From positions 2,038,001-2,102,000 of the forward strand of contig JAILWY010000008.1 of the NCBI GenBank assembly GCA_022113835.1: a stretch of 64,000 nucleotides of DNA. The letters are read 5' to 3'. The notes under the pieces are model-generated. The model made no database searches. It worked only from the letters and a program-made list of their open reading frames with translations, and was not told the origin of the DNA. Both the position numbers and the translations under genes were made by a program. Positions 35,096 to 46,123 of this stretch are shown here, one piece after another (position 1 is the stretch's first letter; each line of letters opens with the position of its first letter). This DNA is from Atopsyche davidsoni (lineage: Eukaryota > Arthropoda > Insecta > Trichoptera > Hydrobiosidae).

Positions 35096-36459
35096 GCTTA
35101 TATTTGCCCTTATACCCGGGCTGTCGTCCACTCACCCCCGCTGTTTGGCGGTCGAGGCTTCCTCGCCGAGGGTCGGTTCATCGACCGCCCCTCGAACACA
35201 CGGGGGGTAGGTTACCCTGAAGGCTTCTAGTAGCCACTCTGCTCTACAAGCCTTAATGGAGCGACTCGATCCGATATAACGTGTTCTTTTTTAGTATTCG
35301 GATGATTTATTGAAACAGAATTTTTATTGGGAGATCATCTTGGATGGTACTTATTTTCTGTTGGTTGATTTGTTTTCGAGAAAACTAATACATCACTGTA
35401 ATATATTTTTATAGTTTTTTGATAATAAACAAGCTTTCAAGAGTGAAATATTGACTCGCTAAAAGAACATAAACTGAAATTGCATACGTATCTTTCAAAT
35501 CAAAAGCACGCCACTGGAAAACATAAATACTTTTTTTCAAACAGTAAGCTTGCGTGTAAACGCAAAATCTAACACCTCCCCCTTACAACTTTACAAATAT
35601 AAGGCTTGAAAATAAAAATACGTTATTTATTCTATCAAAATACGATTTTTATCGCCGTTCGAGCCGGAGTAAACGAATATGACATTACGTTTCGTATCGC
35701 TGGCATAATTTCTGACTTATTTGCCTGCAACACGAAAGACCAATGTGAAGTTAACCGTAAAAAAAAAAACACATCATTAGGAAAATAATTCAATTTAACC
35801 AAAAAAAATAGAACTTAATTTAAATTAAAAAAAAAAAAGTAGCTAAAATGTAACTATTGCGTTTATTTGATTTTAATAACCAAACGCAATTTTTTTATAA
35901 AACACATTTTTAAATTTAATATTATAAATATTTATCATGAGTGTTTTTTTTAGATTGTTTTAGTAATTCAATTTTTTTCTACGAATAAACTCATTAGTTG
36001 CGTGTGTTTATTTTACTCAGCCTATTTGAACAGATTCACAAGTATCACAGAAGGTTTCATTTCGTAGTTTGTTTGCCTGACATATTAGCGAGATGACAAT
36101 TTAAATCAGCTCATCTATTTGCATTAGCATACAGAGATAAACCATACAAACAAACGAGTTCACAATCACAAAATGATTAAATGCTCTGCCACTGTGGTGT
36201 TATATCATATGTTATTTAATCGATGATAATCACGATAGTATTATTTTCGGTGGACAAAATACTAGACACAAAAAAAATATGAGATGATGTTTGATGTATT
36301 TTCACCTGCGAATCATTAGTGAAAATAAAGAATATTGAAATTGTAACGTATCGAATCAAAAACGTCTGTTCTGTCCTGTGTTTATTATACGATTGACTAA
36401 GTGTGAGCATAATTTTACATCGCAAGTATCTTTTACATCGTAAGCTCTGAATAATATTT
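35096..36459. other. Non-coding stretch
   Basis: A GC-rich patch at 35100-35230 borders the hAT-type element. The rest is AT-rich with nothing recognised. Confidence 0.4.
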
Positions 36460-37069
36460 GCCGGTGATTATTTACCCATTCGAAGGTAATAGATGCGAAT
36501 GACACGGCGTGCATCCCAAAAAACTGTTGCTATGACCTTGTTGACCTAAAAACCCACCTTGGCCTTCTTTGGTGCATGTTCACCCGAAGAAACCCACTGT
36601 CTTGATTGTTCCTTGGTCTCTGGTGTGATGTGATGGATCCATGTTTCGTCTACGGCAACGAAACGGCCCAAAAACTTGTTCGGATTGCAGCTGAATATCG
36701 CCAAACACTCCTTTGAGGTGGTCACTCTTTTTTATGTCCAAATATTCATGTAAAATATTATGTATCCACTCAGTTGAGATGCCTACAGCCTCAGCCATCT
36801 CACGCACTTTTATTCTCCGATCGTCCATGGATTTTATCGACGATTTCTGGCGTGACGACCTCTTTTGGGCGACCTGGACGTTTGGCGTCAATTGTGCTGG
36901 TACGACCTCAAAGGAACTCAGTAAACCACTTCTTAACCTTTGAAATTGACGGTGCAGAGTCCCCATAGTATTTATCAAGCTTTGCCTTGGTTTCGGTGAT
37001 GGTTTTTTTACGCAAAAAATAATGCTCAATCAGCACACGAAATTCACTTTTTTCTAATGATAAAAGCAT
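36460..37069 (-). pseudogene. Mariner transposase pseudogene (N-terminus to mid catalytic domain)
   Basis: From a Met at 37069 it reads LEKSEFRVLIEHYFLRKKT and KLDKYYGDSAPSISKVKKWF (helix-turn-helix). After a frameshift come KVREMAEAVGIST and ILHEYLDIKK, then VDETWIHHITPETKEQ with the first catalytic Asp, a stop after KKAKVGF, and ATVFWDARRVI. Similarity ends before the HDNA block. The lineage differs from the GGTCCGATAAG copies. Its 5' side abuts the hammerhead-like fold-back at 37111, so the two elements are nested or adjacent. Confidence 0.88.
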
Positions 37070-37390
37070 CTTTGTATTTTGTCTTCCCTTGGAGCTTATT
37101 AAAATTATTTGCATTACTAGTTTCGACCCAATACACTGGGACATCATCAGATGCTTAACTAAACCAGTTTAAGAAATTCAATATTTTTGACAGAGAGTAC
37201 TTGGTGGAATTCCATTTTAATATTTTTGAATAAAATACTTTTTCCACATTTTTCCACATGTGGAAAATCACTCAAGTATTTTATTCAAAAATATTAAACC
37301 AGTTTAGTGTATTGGGTCAAAACTAGTACTTTATCATTATAATAAGGGATCTACACGAATCAAATGCCTTGTCCCTTAACAGGATTCACT
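37070..37390 (-). repeat. Fold-back repeat carrying the AGTACT module and a hammerhead-like motif
   Basis: ACTAGTTTCGACCCAATACA near 37115 is inverted, with one difference, at 37307-37328. Inside, AATATTTTTGAATAAAATAC (from 37219) is perfectly inverted at 37275-37295 over 21 bp, enclosing CCACATGTGG. The order of modules (GGAATTCCA, AGTACT, CTAAACCAGTTTA, hammerhead-like motif) is read on the minus strand. The right flank (TTTATCATTATAATAA, CAAATGCCTTGTCCCT) recurs at 38800-38850. Confidence 0.75.
37111..37154 (-). other. Hammerhead-ribozyme-like motif 1
   Basis: On the minus strand: GCAT, CTGATGA, T, a hairpin GTCCCA/TTGGGTC (one T.T mismatch), GAA, ACTAGT, A, ATGC. The core boxes CUGANGA and GAA are intact. 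GCAT and ATGC can form stem I. ACTAGT is a self-complementary stem III. The base after it is the H expected at the cleavage site. One extra T lies between the first core box and stem II, where known hammerheads pair G with C. Confidence 0.5.
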
Positions 37391-38030
37391 TTTTTCCATT
37401 TTCGTTAAAATTCACGAGGTTGTCTGCTTTTACCAGCTGTCAAACGCAAACTGAATGGCATAGCTTGCCCAAAATTGTACAGTAGTCTATTAATAGATGG
37501 TAGTTGAAGGGAACAGTGCCGCATTTAATGTTACTGCACAGGAAATTCAAAAAGTCACTGACTCATCATACCACCCTAGTACTACTACCTGCGTTGCAGA
37601 AATAATGCAAATGGCTGAAAGAAAAAAAAAAATACGTTTTGAAACTGCGGAATGCTTCGTGTAGTACCGCGCCACTATGAAGTTCAAGTATTACAAATTT
37701 CGCCGGCGTACAACGTAAACAGCGGTACGTAGAGGCAGCCGGGGGAGGGGGAGGGGAGGGGAGGGGGAGGGGGAGGCTCTAGGGGTGGAGGAAGGGTGGG
37801 GGAGGGGTGAAGGGGAGGGGGGGAGGGGAGGGAGCACGGGGAGGCTCTATCGATTGGCGGAGTGGCCGCCGGGGCTAGCTCGCGCCGCGCCGCCCGCAGG
37901 TAGCGCTCTCGGAACTGTGACACAATCATTGTTAATGAATGAAAACGCGGGAAATATCGACTTCCCGTTATTCGAATGTACTGTTATCACATTATTACAA
38001 TGATAAAAGTCCTCGCTTGGAGTTTAGTTA
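37391..38030. other. Non-coding stretch with G-rich tract
   Basis: It includes the purine-rich block at 37739-37850 and a GC-rich CpG-containing patch to 37920. No exon was supported. Confidence 0.4.
37739..37850 (+). repeat. G-rich polypurine tract with quadruplex potential
   Basis: Runs of three to seven G separated by single A or short spacers (GGGGGAGGGGGAGGGGAGGG and similar) extend for about 110 bp. This far exceeds the G3+N1-7 x 4 rule for G-quadruplexes. Minus-strand frames here are just the resulting Pro-rich translation. Confidence 0.85.
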
Positions 38031-38031
38031 T

Positions 38032-38072
38032 GCATCTGATGATGACCCACTCAAGGGCACATTCTAGAATGC
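38032..38072 (+). other. Hammerhead-like motif 2 (decayed 3' core)
   Basis: GCAT-CTGATGA-T, stem II GACCCA with AGGGC, then ACATTCTAGAATGC where motif 1 has GAAACTAGTAATGC. The upstream TTTAGTTATGCAT matches TTTAGTTAAGCAT of motif 1, so the copies are homologous. The GAA box is lost. Confidence 0.45.
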
Positions 38073-38269
38073 CGGTCGGGCGGCGGGCACCGTTTATTTT
38101 TTCAAGGTATATTTATAGTTATATCAATAATACATAAAATGCACAAAGAATATTGAATTCCAAAAATATACAAACTATTGTATACGCTTTTATGTAAAAT
38201 AAATATATAGTATAAATGTTCTGGCAATTGGGACAAATATCCCACGAATATATTTAATTTTAGGTGTCG

Positions 38270-38465
38270 GTCATAATAATCTTCAAATGCCTTAACTTCA
38301 ATCGGGAAAACACATTTATCATAGAGATTAAAAAAATATGTTCTATTGGAGAAGGAATTTATCTGACTTTTGGCATTTAAATTTTTTCTTTTGGTGCAAT
38401 AGATTTTTCGCAAAATATTTTTTTGAATTATCAAAAAATCTCGAATATGGACCCATCAAAGTGAT
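38270..38465 (-). repeat. TTAA-type 590-bp repeat family, old fragment (copy 5)
   Basis: Reading on +, ACTTCAATCGGGAAAACACA, GGAGAAGGAATTTATC, TTTTGGCATTTAAATTTTTT and GGTGCAATAGATTTTTCGC follow the same order as 24475-24650. It is much more diverged than the other copies and lacks both termini. Confidence 0.65.
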
Positions 38466-38639
38466 TAGCCCCCATACTATTTATTTCAACAGGCTTATAT
38501 ATGATTTTCTGGAAAGAATTATTATTTAAAAAATTATAATGATATAATTATTTTCGCTTGTACGAGTATTTCTCTGTTTAGTTACAAAATATTAATTTTT
38601 TCTTAACATTTTATTGTAAACTTAAATAATTTTTTTATT

Positions 38640-38700
38640 CAGCGGCGGGCTCACGTAAAACTGTCGGCGGGCGCCATGGTGCCCGCGGGGGACCTATGTC
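38640..38700. other. GC-rich near-palindromic patch
   Basis: CGGGCGCCATGGTGCCCG is an 18-bp near palindrome and GGGGACCTATGTCCCC a 6-bp stem with a 4-nt loop. A related phrase, GTCGGGCGGCGGGCACCG, lies at 38075-38092. The function is unknown. Confidence 0.35.
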
Positions 38701-38722
38701 CCCAACCCTATGGTTAGGACCT

Positions 38723-38845
38723 CTGACCTAGTCTATTTGGTTGAAACTAGTCATGCAAAAAATATAATAATCTCCAAGTGAAGACAGAATACAAAGCTAC
38801 TTTTATCATTATAATAATGGATCTTTACCAATCAAATGCCTTGTC
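38723..38845 (+). repeat. Hammerhead-like motif 3 and downstream repeat
   Basis: CTGACC(eroded), ATTTGGTT, then GAA, ACTAGT, C and ATGC: the 3' half of the motif is intact and ends in the classic GUC cleavage triplet. Downstream, ATAATCTCCAAGTGAAGACA, GAATACAAAG and TTTTATCATTA match the minus strand at 37060-37110. CAAATGCCTTGTCCCT matches 37360. The three motifs therefore belong to one repeat family. Confidence 0.55.
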
Positions 38846-40077
38846 CCTCAGAAACATATTGTTATCACATTTTCCGATGAGCGTTTGCTTTTATTTGCCC
38901 AGTGATGATGATCAATAAACGTGGAACTCAATTTGGCCACAGTTAAACACGTGGCCTCAATGTGTATGTCTGATTTACCATTTTCATCGTCGATATGTAT
39001 TAACCAATATTTTTGATTGGTGGAATATATGGTAAAAATTATTTTTCAGTATAAAGTAAGACTGCTTTTGTGCACTTAAACTGAAACATGTATACATAAA
39101 AAAACAGAGAATGTTCTTCAGGTGTACGTAACCGTTACAATATAGTTACAAATATACAATAATAAAATTATTTCTACAGCTCTTTAAAGCAGTTTCCGTT
39201 GCGTTGTTTTTAGTTAAGAGTTCTTTTGGGTAAGCTCGTAATCCGTGACGGTTTTTATGTTCTTTTCTCCCGAAAAAGCTCTTTTCTAAGCTTTTATTGT
39301 AAAACCTTGGCCCGGGTTTGTATACGGGCCCGCACATAATAAATGAGCCTACATCCATAGATGGTATATCAAATTAAAAAAATCTTAATAAAAAAATCAC
39401 TGTTGTTTAACGAACCGGATTTGACAGTATAACATCGCAATTTTTTTTCCCTTTAATAAAATTCGTTTTAAAGAACTATTTTATGAATAACGCGATATCT
39501 TTTTAAATTAGTGAAATCCGTAATAGAATTTTTATTATTATCAGTACATATGGACATTAATTGAAAACCTTTTATAATCTCCAATAACAATTTATTCGAG
39601 AGTCTTGCAGATGTCAATAAATTTACGATTCCAAAATCTCATCCAAGTTTTTGTGTAAATTGTGATAACATTTATAAATCATAATTAAACAAATGTGTTT
39701 GAGAAATATCCAAATATTTACAGCTCGCGCAAATATTTATTCAGACAGAGTAAATTAAACTTTTACCGACATTTTGCAAACGTTGGTTGTGTTCCGACCA
39801 CGTCTTTTTCGTATAAAGTATTCAACATGACACAACTCTGTAACAGTATTTATAAAACCATCACGTTTTCTTTTAAAACGATAGAATCATGATGGTGTTT
39901 ATATATACTCCCCATTGACAATCAGGCTTTGGGATATATAGCAATTCTTGACATGTCAAATACTCGCTTCAAGATTCTGAAAAACTGAGTCTCAATTGAA
40001 CAAACGTTACTAATGAAAAATGACATACTTATATTTAATTAATAGGTTTTAAAAATAATATCAAGATGGGATTAAAA
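38846..40077. other. Non-coding AT-rich stretch
   Basis: Nothing was recognised. Frames at 39146-39358 and 39695-39892 lack family features. Confidence 0.4.
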
Positions 40078-40310
40078 TCGCTTCACTTGTTACTTTGTTT
40101 AAAAAGTCCAGTGCTTGCAAATCACTAAATATTGGTTGGCCTGGGCACATTGGTTTATATGTAGAGTATGATTGTTAAACATTCTCGATTAATGGATGCG
40201 TTCGTTAGTACAAGGATCAGTACACCGGCCATGCAAGCCAGAGGATGTGGGTTCAAATCCCACAAAAATCACGATGATATTTTTCTGAGAATTAGTAATA
40301 ACATAATTAT
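40078..40310 (+). mobile_element. tRNA-like repeat family, near-complete single copy
   Basis: A 5' flank (TTCACTTGTTACTTTGTTTA, then ATTGGTTGGCCTGGGCACAT and GAGTATGATTGTTAAA) leads into a 76-nt tRNA-like core at 40197-40272. The core has a perfect anticodon-arm stem (CCGGC/GCCAG with one wobble), loop CATGCAA, T arm GTGGG-TTCAAAT-CCCAC and 3' AAATCAC. The 3' flank CGATGATATTTTTCTGAGAA is shared with the 14, 47 and 59.6 kb copies. The Pol III B box is intact. Conserved sequence on both sides of the core is unusual for a tRNA-headed SINE. Confidence 0.85.
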
Positions 40311-40564
40311 AACATTAAAATGATTTGCGTGTGCACTGATTTTACAATATTTAAATATAATAAAACATCAGGCATGTAATTTTTTTGTGCATTGTGCAAA
40401 GCACGGAATACTACCGAATTGATTTTTCATTTATACTACTATGTTTTTTCGTAAAAAACAACTATACGAGTAGGAGATATTCTCACAATGATAATCTGTG
40501 AATGAAAAGGCTTTAACTGTACTATTCTAAAACAGTTGTAGGTCACGCGTAAAGCGATAATATA

Positions 40565-41390
40565 TACGAGGGCGGTCCGATAAGTACTTAGCCTACAAAA
40601 GAAAAACGAAAATTTTGGAAAAGTGGCGATTTATTTTTAAAAAAGGTCTCCTTTTAGCTCGACACACTTGACCCAGCGATGCTCCAACTATAACCCATCT
40701 GAATAATACGTTTTCTCGAGGTCTGCAAAGTAGGCCTCCGTGGCAACGATGACCTCCTCATTCGACGTAAATTTCTGCCCGGCGAGTGACTTTTTCAAGT
40801 TTGGAAACAAAAAAAATCACACGGGACCAAATCTGGAGAATACGGTGGATGGGGGAGCAGTTCGTAGTGCGATTCGACCAATTTGGCTGGACGACGGCGG
40901 AGGTGTGAGCCGATGCGTTGTCATGGCGGAAGAGCACTTTTTTCTTCGCCAAATGGGGCCGTTTTTTCTGCAATTCTGCGTCGAATCGGCCCAATAATTC
41001 GACATAGTAGAGCCCTGCGACCGTTTTGCCCTTCTCCAGATAGTCGATGTAGATCACACCTTGTGAATCCGAGAAAACGGTGGCCATCACCTTTCCGGCC
41101 GATAGGACAGTCTTCGCCTTCTTCGGAGCACGTTCGTCGGGTGAAGTCCACTGTTTCAACTGTTCCTTGGTCTCTGGTGTATACCAGTGGATCTATGTTT
41201 CGTCGACGGTCACGAAACTCCTTCGGATTGCACTTAAACAGCGTCAAACACTGCTCCGAAGTGGTCTCACGGTTGCGGCACCCATCGCGCCGACAGCTTT
41301 CTCATGCCCAAAATTTCATGCAGGTTATGACCCACGCGGTACTAGCACCATCGGGCGATGAGGCTACGTACTTATCGGACCACCCTCGTA
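40565..41390 (-). mobile_element. Mariner (irritans-like) deletion derivative, 0.83 kb
   Basis: Termini TACGAGGGCGGTCCGATAAG at 40565 and its inverse ending at 41390 match the 1702 copy. The minus strand keeps the centre of the transposase. DET is followed by a TAG stop in place of the invariant Trp. Then come YTPETKEQ, KAKTVLSAGKVMATVF, VIYIDYLEKGKTVAGLYY and RHDNASAHTS (second catalytic Asp). The third-Asp block is destroyed, and the C-terminal phrase SLAGQKFTSNEE is still readable near 40790. The N-terminal DNA-binding domain is deleted. Confidence 0.92.
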
Positions 41391-44300
41391 CAGCGTTTGT
41401 AGATAATAGCGGAATGCAAAAATGTATATATATATTGTTTTATTCAAATTGAACCTTTAAATCACTGAACTACCTGTACAACCTGTACTCAGGCCGTGTC
41501 ACTCACAGCTCGCGTTACTCTCGTATAATTGTCGTGCTATAGCCCCTGGCAGAACCGATTACGAACCGGTTCGCTTGAATTGCTGGTTTTTAATGGTTAT
41601 TGGCTGTTTCTTTCGTGTGCTGGCGGAACCAGAAGCATTGATTGATTGGTCGTGATGCATGTACCGCATTTAGGGTTTCCATGCTCTCGTTATATACCAT
41701 GGGTAATTACTTATAATAGACTTGGTCGAACATTCGTAGTACATATAAATCGTTTATTCGAAATTTTTATTTAACAGATTAATAAATTATTTTTCAGGTA
41801 TGCAATTAAATAAATCGACAAATCAACCCCTTGTTACAATTCAATATGAAATTTATTTTAAAAAAATAAGTCTGAGTTTGATCAATCGATTTATTTTGTC
41901 TGAAAACTTTTATAAACAAACAGTCCAAAGTTTTCGTTCAATAGTTTTTATAATGGATTTTTCTCAAGTAACTTTCGTTTAGTAAGTGGTTAGCAAAATT
42001 AAAAATAAATGTTCGCAATATATATAGGTTTTTGATTATTCAATCGATTTTTTCTAAAAACATCTAATAATTTTAATTACTAATGTAAAACGATATGGTC
42101 CGTCAATAATGCTTTTTCGATTTATTTTGACGATTCACTGGAAAAAATAAGATCGTGCAATACCAAATAGACTTCTGTTGTATTAAATAAATAAAAATTA
42201 TATTGAAGTGAGCTAATAAACATTAATCATACATCATTCGCATAGTATAAGTTATTATAATCGCACTAAAAAACTATTTCTTTAAAAAAAATTCCTTGGG
42301 TGTAATTCTGTGTCGTTTTGGTGAAGATTCTGGGGTCATCTTCAGGTCATCCCAGTACCGGATCACTACGCACCATAATATTTAGAAACATCTATAATCC
42401 TTCAATGTACTTATTTAGAGAATTTAAATCCATATCTAAACTAATGATATCTAGCAATTGTCAAGGGGTTTGTTGAGTATTGAAAAGTGAAAGGTTTTGA
42501 TTAAGGGATGCCTGAAAGAAGAGGCCGCGAGTGAGTGCTCGAAAACGCAGCCGCCGCCCAAAAGCGGCCTCGGAAAGTAAGATGGCGGAATGTACGGTGG
42601 ATCCTCGGTTTTAATTAAAAAGTTATGATGCCGAGGGGAGGGCAGGCAGAAAAGTTGCTTGCCGCGACACGAGTTACTCAAATGTATTCCGACTGGCAAT
42701 CAGATAAATATTTCTCAGCTGGTTTTCTTTTATTTTTGAATTATGTATAAACGGGAAAAGAAAAGAAAAAAGCAAAAATATTTATATTTGATATTAATTT
42801 TTCGTAAAATATATTTGGTATTAATTTTTCTAGACAAAATCAAAAACATCATATTTCATAGTGACTATGTAAAAACACTAATTTTAAAAAGTACATATTT
42901 CAGAGTACAATTACTTCTAATTTTGAGCATTATTAATATTCAAACAATAAATGGAATATTTTCTAGCCAATTGGCTAGAAAATCACGATAATTTTCAAGT
43001 TATTTTAGAGTATGAGAGTTTTAGACTGAAGAATTCTTTGAATGACAAAATTGCTCACAAACAAAAATGAAATTTATACTACAAATTAACACAATCCGTG
43101 TCTCTAACCTTTGACTGCTATTTCATATTTTGATTTTAATGAACGACTATGTTAAGTTGCCTACACAGATTTCAATATTAAGGTTAGGTAATGTATGAAA
43201 AATAACTTAATTAAAATATCTTAAAAAATAGGTTCGAAATGTTGGTGGTTGTTACATTGCCTTATCTAAAAAGAGACTTTAAAAGGAGATGTGGAAATAA
43301 ACTGTTGCTACGAGTGTCACCATTTTTCTACAGAAGGTAGTTTATATGAGGCCACGTGGGGAAGATTAGGGGATGATTGAAGTTCAGCGCGAGTCACACG
43401 TTTTGTTATTTCGTGTCTCCTGAAAGATAACGCGCTTTTGTGTAGAATGGAGAAAAAAACTTGCACGCGTACTCAGAGCTTTTAAAAACTGAGAGCTTTC
43501 ACACTTGCATTACAAAAATGTCCCAGTAAAAAAAAAATAGGTTACATTATGTGAAATTTTATTATTGACGATATTTAAATGAAACAGTAAATTTAAAACA
43601 AAATTCTTTAATTAGAAAAAATGCATTTTTTATCAGTAGACAATATATTCGAACTGCTTGCAGAGAAAGCTTAAAGTTTATACAATAAATGATTTATATG
43701 GAATATTAGGTTTTTCAGAACACTGAAATATTGATTCAGATATTTCATTAGCTGGGATTTAAATTCCAGTACTGTCAGTTGCTTTTCAAAAGATGCTAAG
43801 TAGGTATTTCCGGCTGAGCTCGTTAACTGCCGGAAGTTCGAAGTGATAGGAAATTGGTGCCTTGGAATTTCCGGTAGGATATGAAATGTATGGACGATAT
43901 GTGGACCCAGTATTTGAACGAAGACTCAAAAACGACTATTAATCCAACTGAGATTTTTAAATAATAGAAGTTTGTAATTATTTTTTTAACTTTAGGAGAG
44001 CGATTATAAATGAGTTTAAATAAATCACAAAAAAGTGATTCTTTAAAGTTTTAAACTGCTATATTGGGATTCGAGTCTCTCCGTATGATCGAAAAATATA
44101 TCTTCTATGTTGAGCACTCTACAAAATCCTTTAAGATAATATATTGCAAAAAACTAAACAATCTACACATTTATCTGGAAAATCGTAAATACTTGTAAAT
44201 ATGCAAAAAAAATTTTCGAAAAAAATTCTTGAAGTTTCATATGATAATCTTTTACATAAAAAGTTTTTGTATATTTAATAAAAGTTCGTGGAAAAGGGCA

Positions 44301-46123
44301 GATTTTTTAAAATATCTACATTTTTTTAATTTGAACTTTTTTTTATAAAAATATATTTTAGTCGCCAAGCATGATTGTCATTCAAATTACATGAAATGAA
44401 TTGAGTCGTAATTGTTAAAAATGAATATATTTTCAGATTTATACTATACATAATATTTTTACTGTCGTGAAAATATTATGAAAAACATTATCAGAAACAA
44501 AACCTCGACAAAGTCTCAAATTTTATACATAGAATAAGAAATCTAAAGTATAGGATTTAATAAAGGATTCGCTAGACGTCTGTTCCTGACAGCACTGCGC
44601 CTTTATATATATTTTTAAGCCAGGTTTATTTTTATTTACTTTGTCAAAAGAAATGTTGTGTTTTCATGATTTTGACCTGGATAAATAGAATAACACCACT
44701 ACCTTTTCACGTTTCGTCTAAAAGGCCTTTATAAACTTTTTTATTAAATACAAAGTTTTGAAAAACTGTATTCAAAAGCTTAGTTAAATAAATGACTAAA
44801 AGCATTTTTTTTCTAAATATTCGTTTCAAAGAGTATAATATATGAAGACCTCTTCATCTAACCAAGCATCTTTTACAGGTTGTATTAAAAATTTATCTTC
44901 TCTAATCAGTACGTTTTAGAAGATATATTTGATATTTGAGACGGGTTTTGTTTTCAAATATATATTACTTGCAGCCAAATTTCTTTAGAAGTTGAATGTC
45001 ATTTGTGCATGGTAATATAATGATTTATAACAACAAAAATACGCAGAAAACAAATGCATCGAAAGTAAACAATAAGGAAATTGTGACGTTTTTTTTGTTA
45101 AATTTGTATTCTAGTAATTATAGTGAGACTTTAGTAAAGTAAAGCACAAACATGTCTGATAGAAAAAAATAACTTTCAATAAACTCCCAGAACTAATATT
45201 ATTTTAATTAAATATTTATAATCCTAAAATAATACAGTGCTTACTTATTAGTGAAAATTTCATGTTCATGTCCATTCGATTCGTATATTTTTCACATAGA
45301 TAAGTTCCTTTTGAATAACTTTGTTTACACTTCATATAAAACTATATTTGTTTGTTAACACAAATCAAAAATGTACTTCATAAATTCCACCCAAGACAGT
45401 GTTATATTATTAACAATGCTTTATGTATTCAGGCCATTCGCATTCTTTTTTGCAACGGCATAAGTTACACCAACACTGAAATAGGTCAAATTTATAATAT
45501 AAAGCCTTTGGTTTTTCGACCCTCATCTTCGTGTGTGCGGAAGGGAGCGGAAGCGACACGTGTCTCCATCGTTTAGGGGCTTGTAACCCTCTGAATTATT
45601 CAGCTTCGGTAATTCTAACGAAATCTGCTATAATTTGTCGACAGTGTCTCGAACAACGCCAGCCGCGTACAAGCTCTAATTAAGTGTGGCAAAGTGAAAT
45701 GATAAGCTACCGGCGTATGCTTTTGTGAGTTACGAGCCTCGGGAAATATGTAATTAGTCTGTTTTTCTGAGGAATTTTTCTTTTGATGTGTCTCTTTTGG
45801 CTACGTTTCTGAATATTTTATGAATATATATATATAAGACTAGGAACCGTGGATCTGACAGAAACAATGGCGTTGCTCTAAAAATGTAAAGAAACGACAA
45901 TTTAAGTCTATCGTCCACTTCACTTCACTTTAACTCAAATTATTACTAATATTCATCAAATTCTCATTTATTTTTCTACCCACAATCTATGCCACCTTGT
46001 TCTGGTTTTTATCAGCCGTCAGTCGATGACCGATAAAACAGTAAATATACGGACGGTCAGCATCGGCCGACAGAGTCTCGCTGGCATATAATCTTAAAGC
46101 AATATAATTGCTTTACATATATA
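41391..46123. other. Non-coding AT-rich stretch
   Basis: No exon or repeat was identified in 4.7 kb. Short motif matches are GAACCGGTTC at 41563-41572 (Grainyhead consensus) and AAGATGGCGG near 42579 (YY1/Pho consensus) in a small GC-rich patch. Another GC patch lies at 45520-45730. Confidence 0.4.

Noticed and set aside
37684..37929. Pro-rich minus-strand frame and Gly-rich plus-strand frame
   Set aside because: Translations of the G-rich tract.
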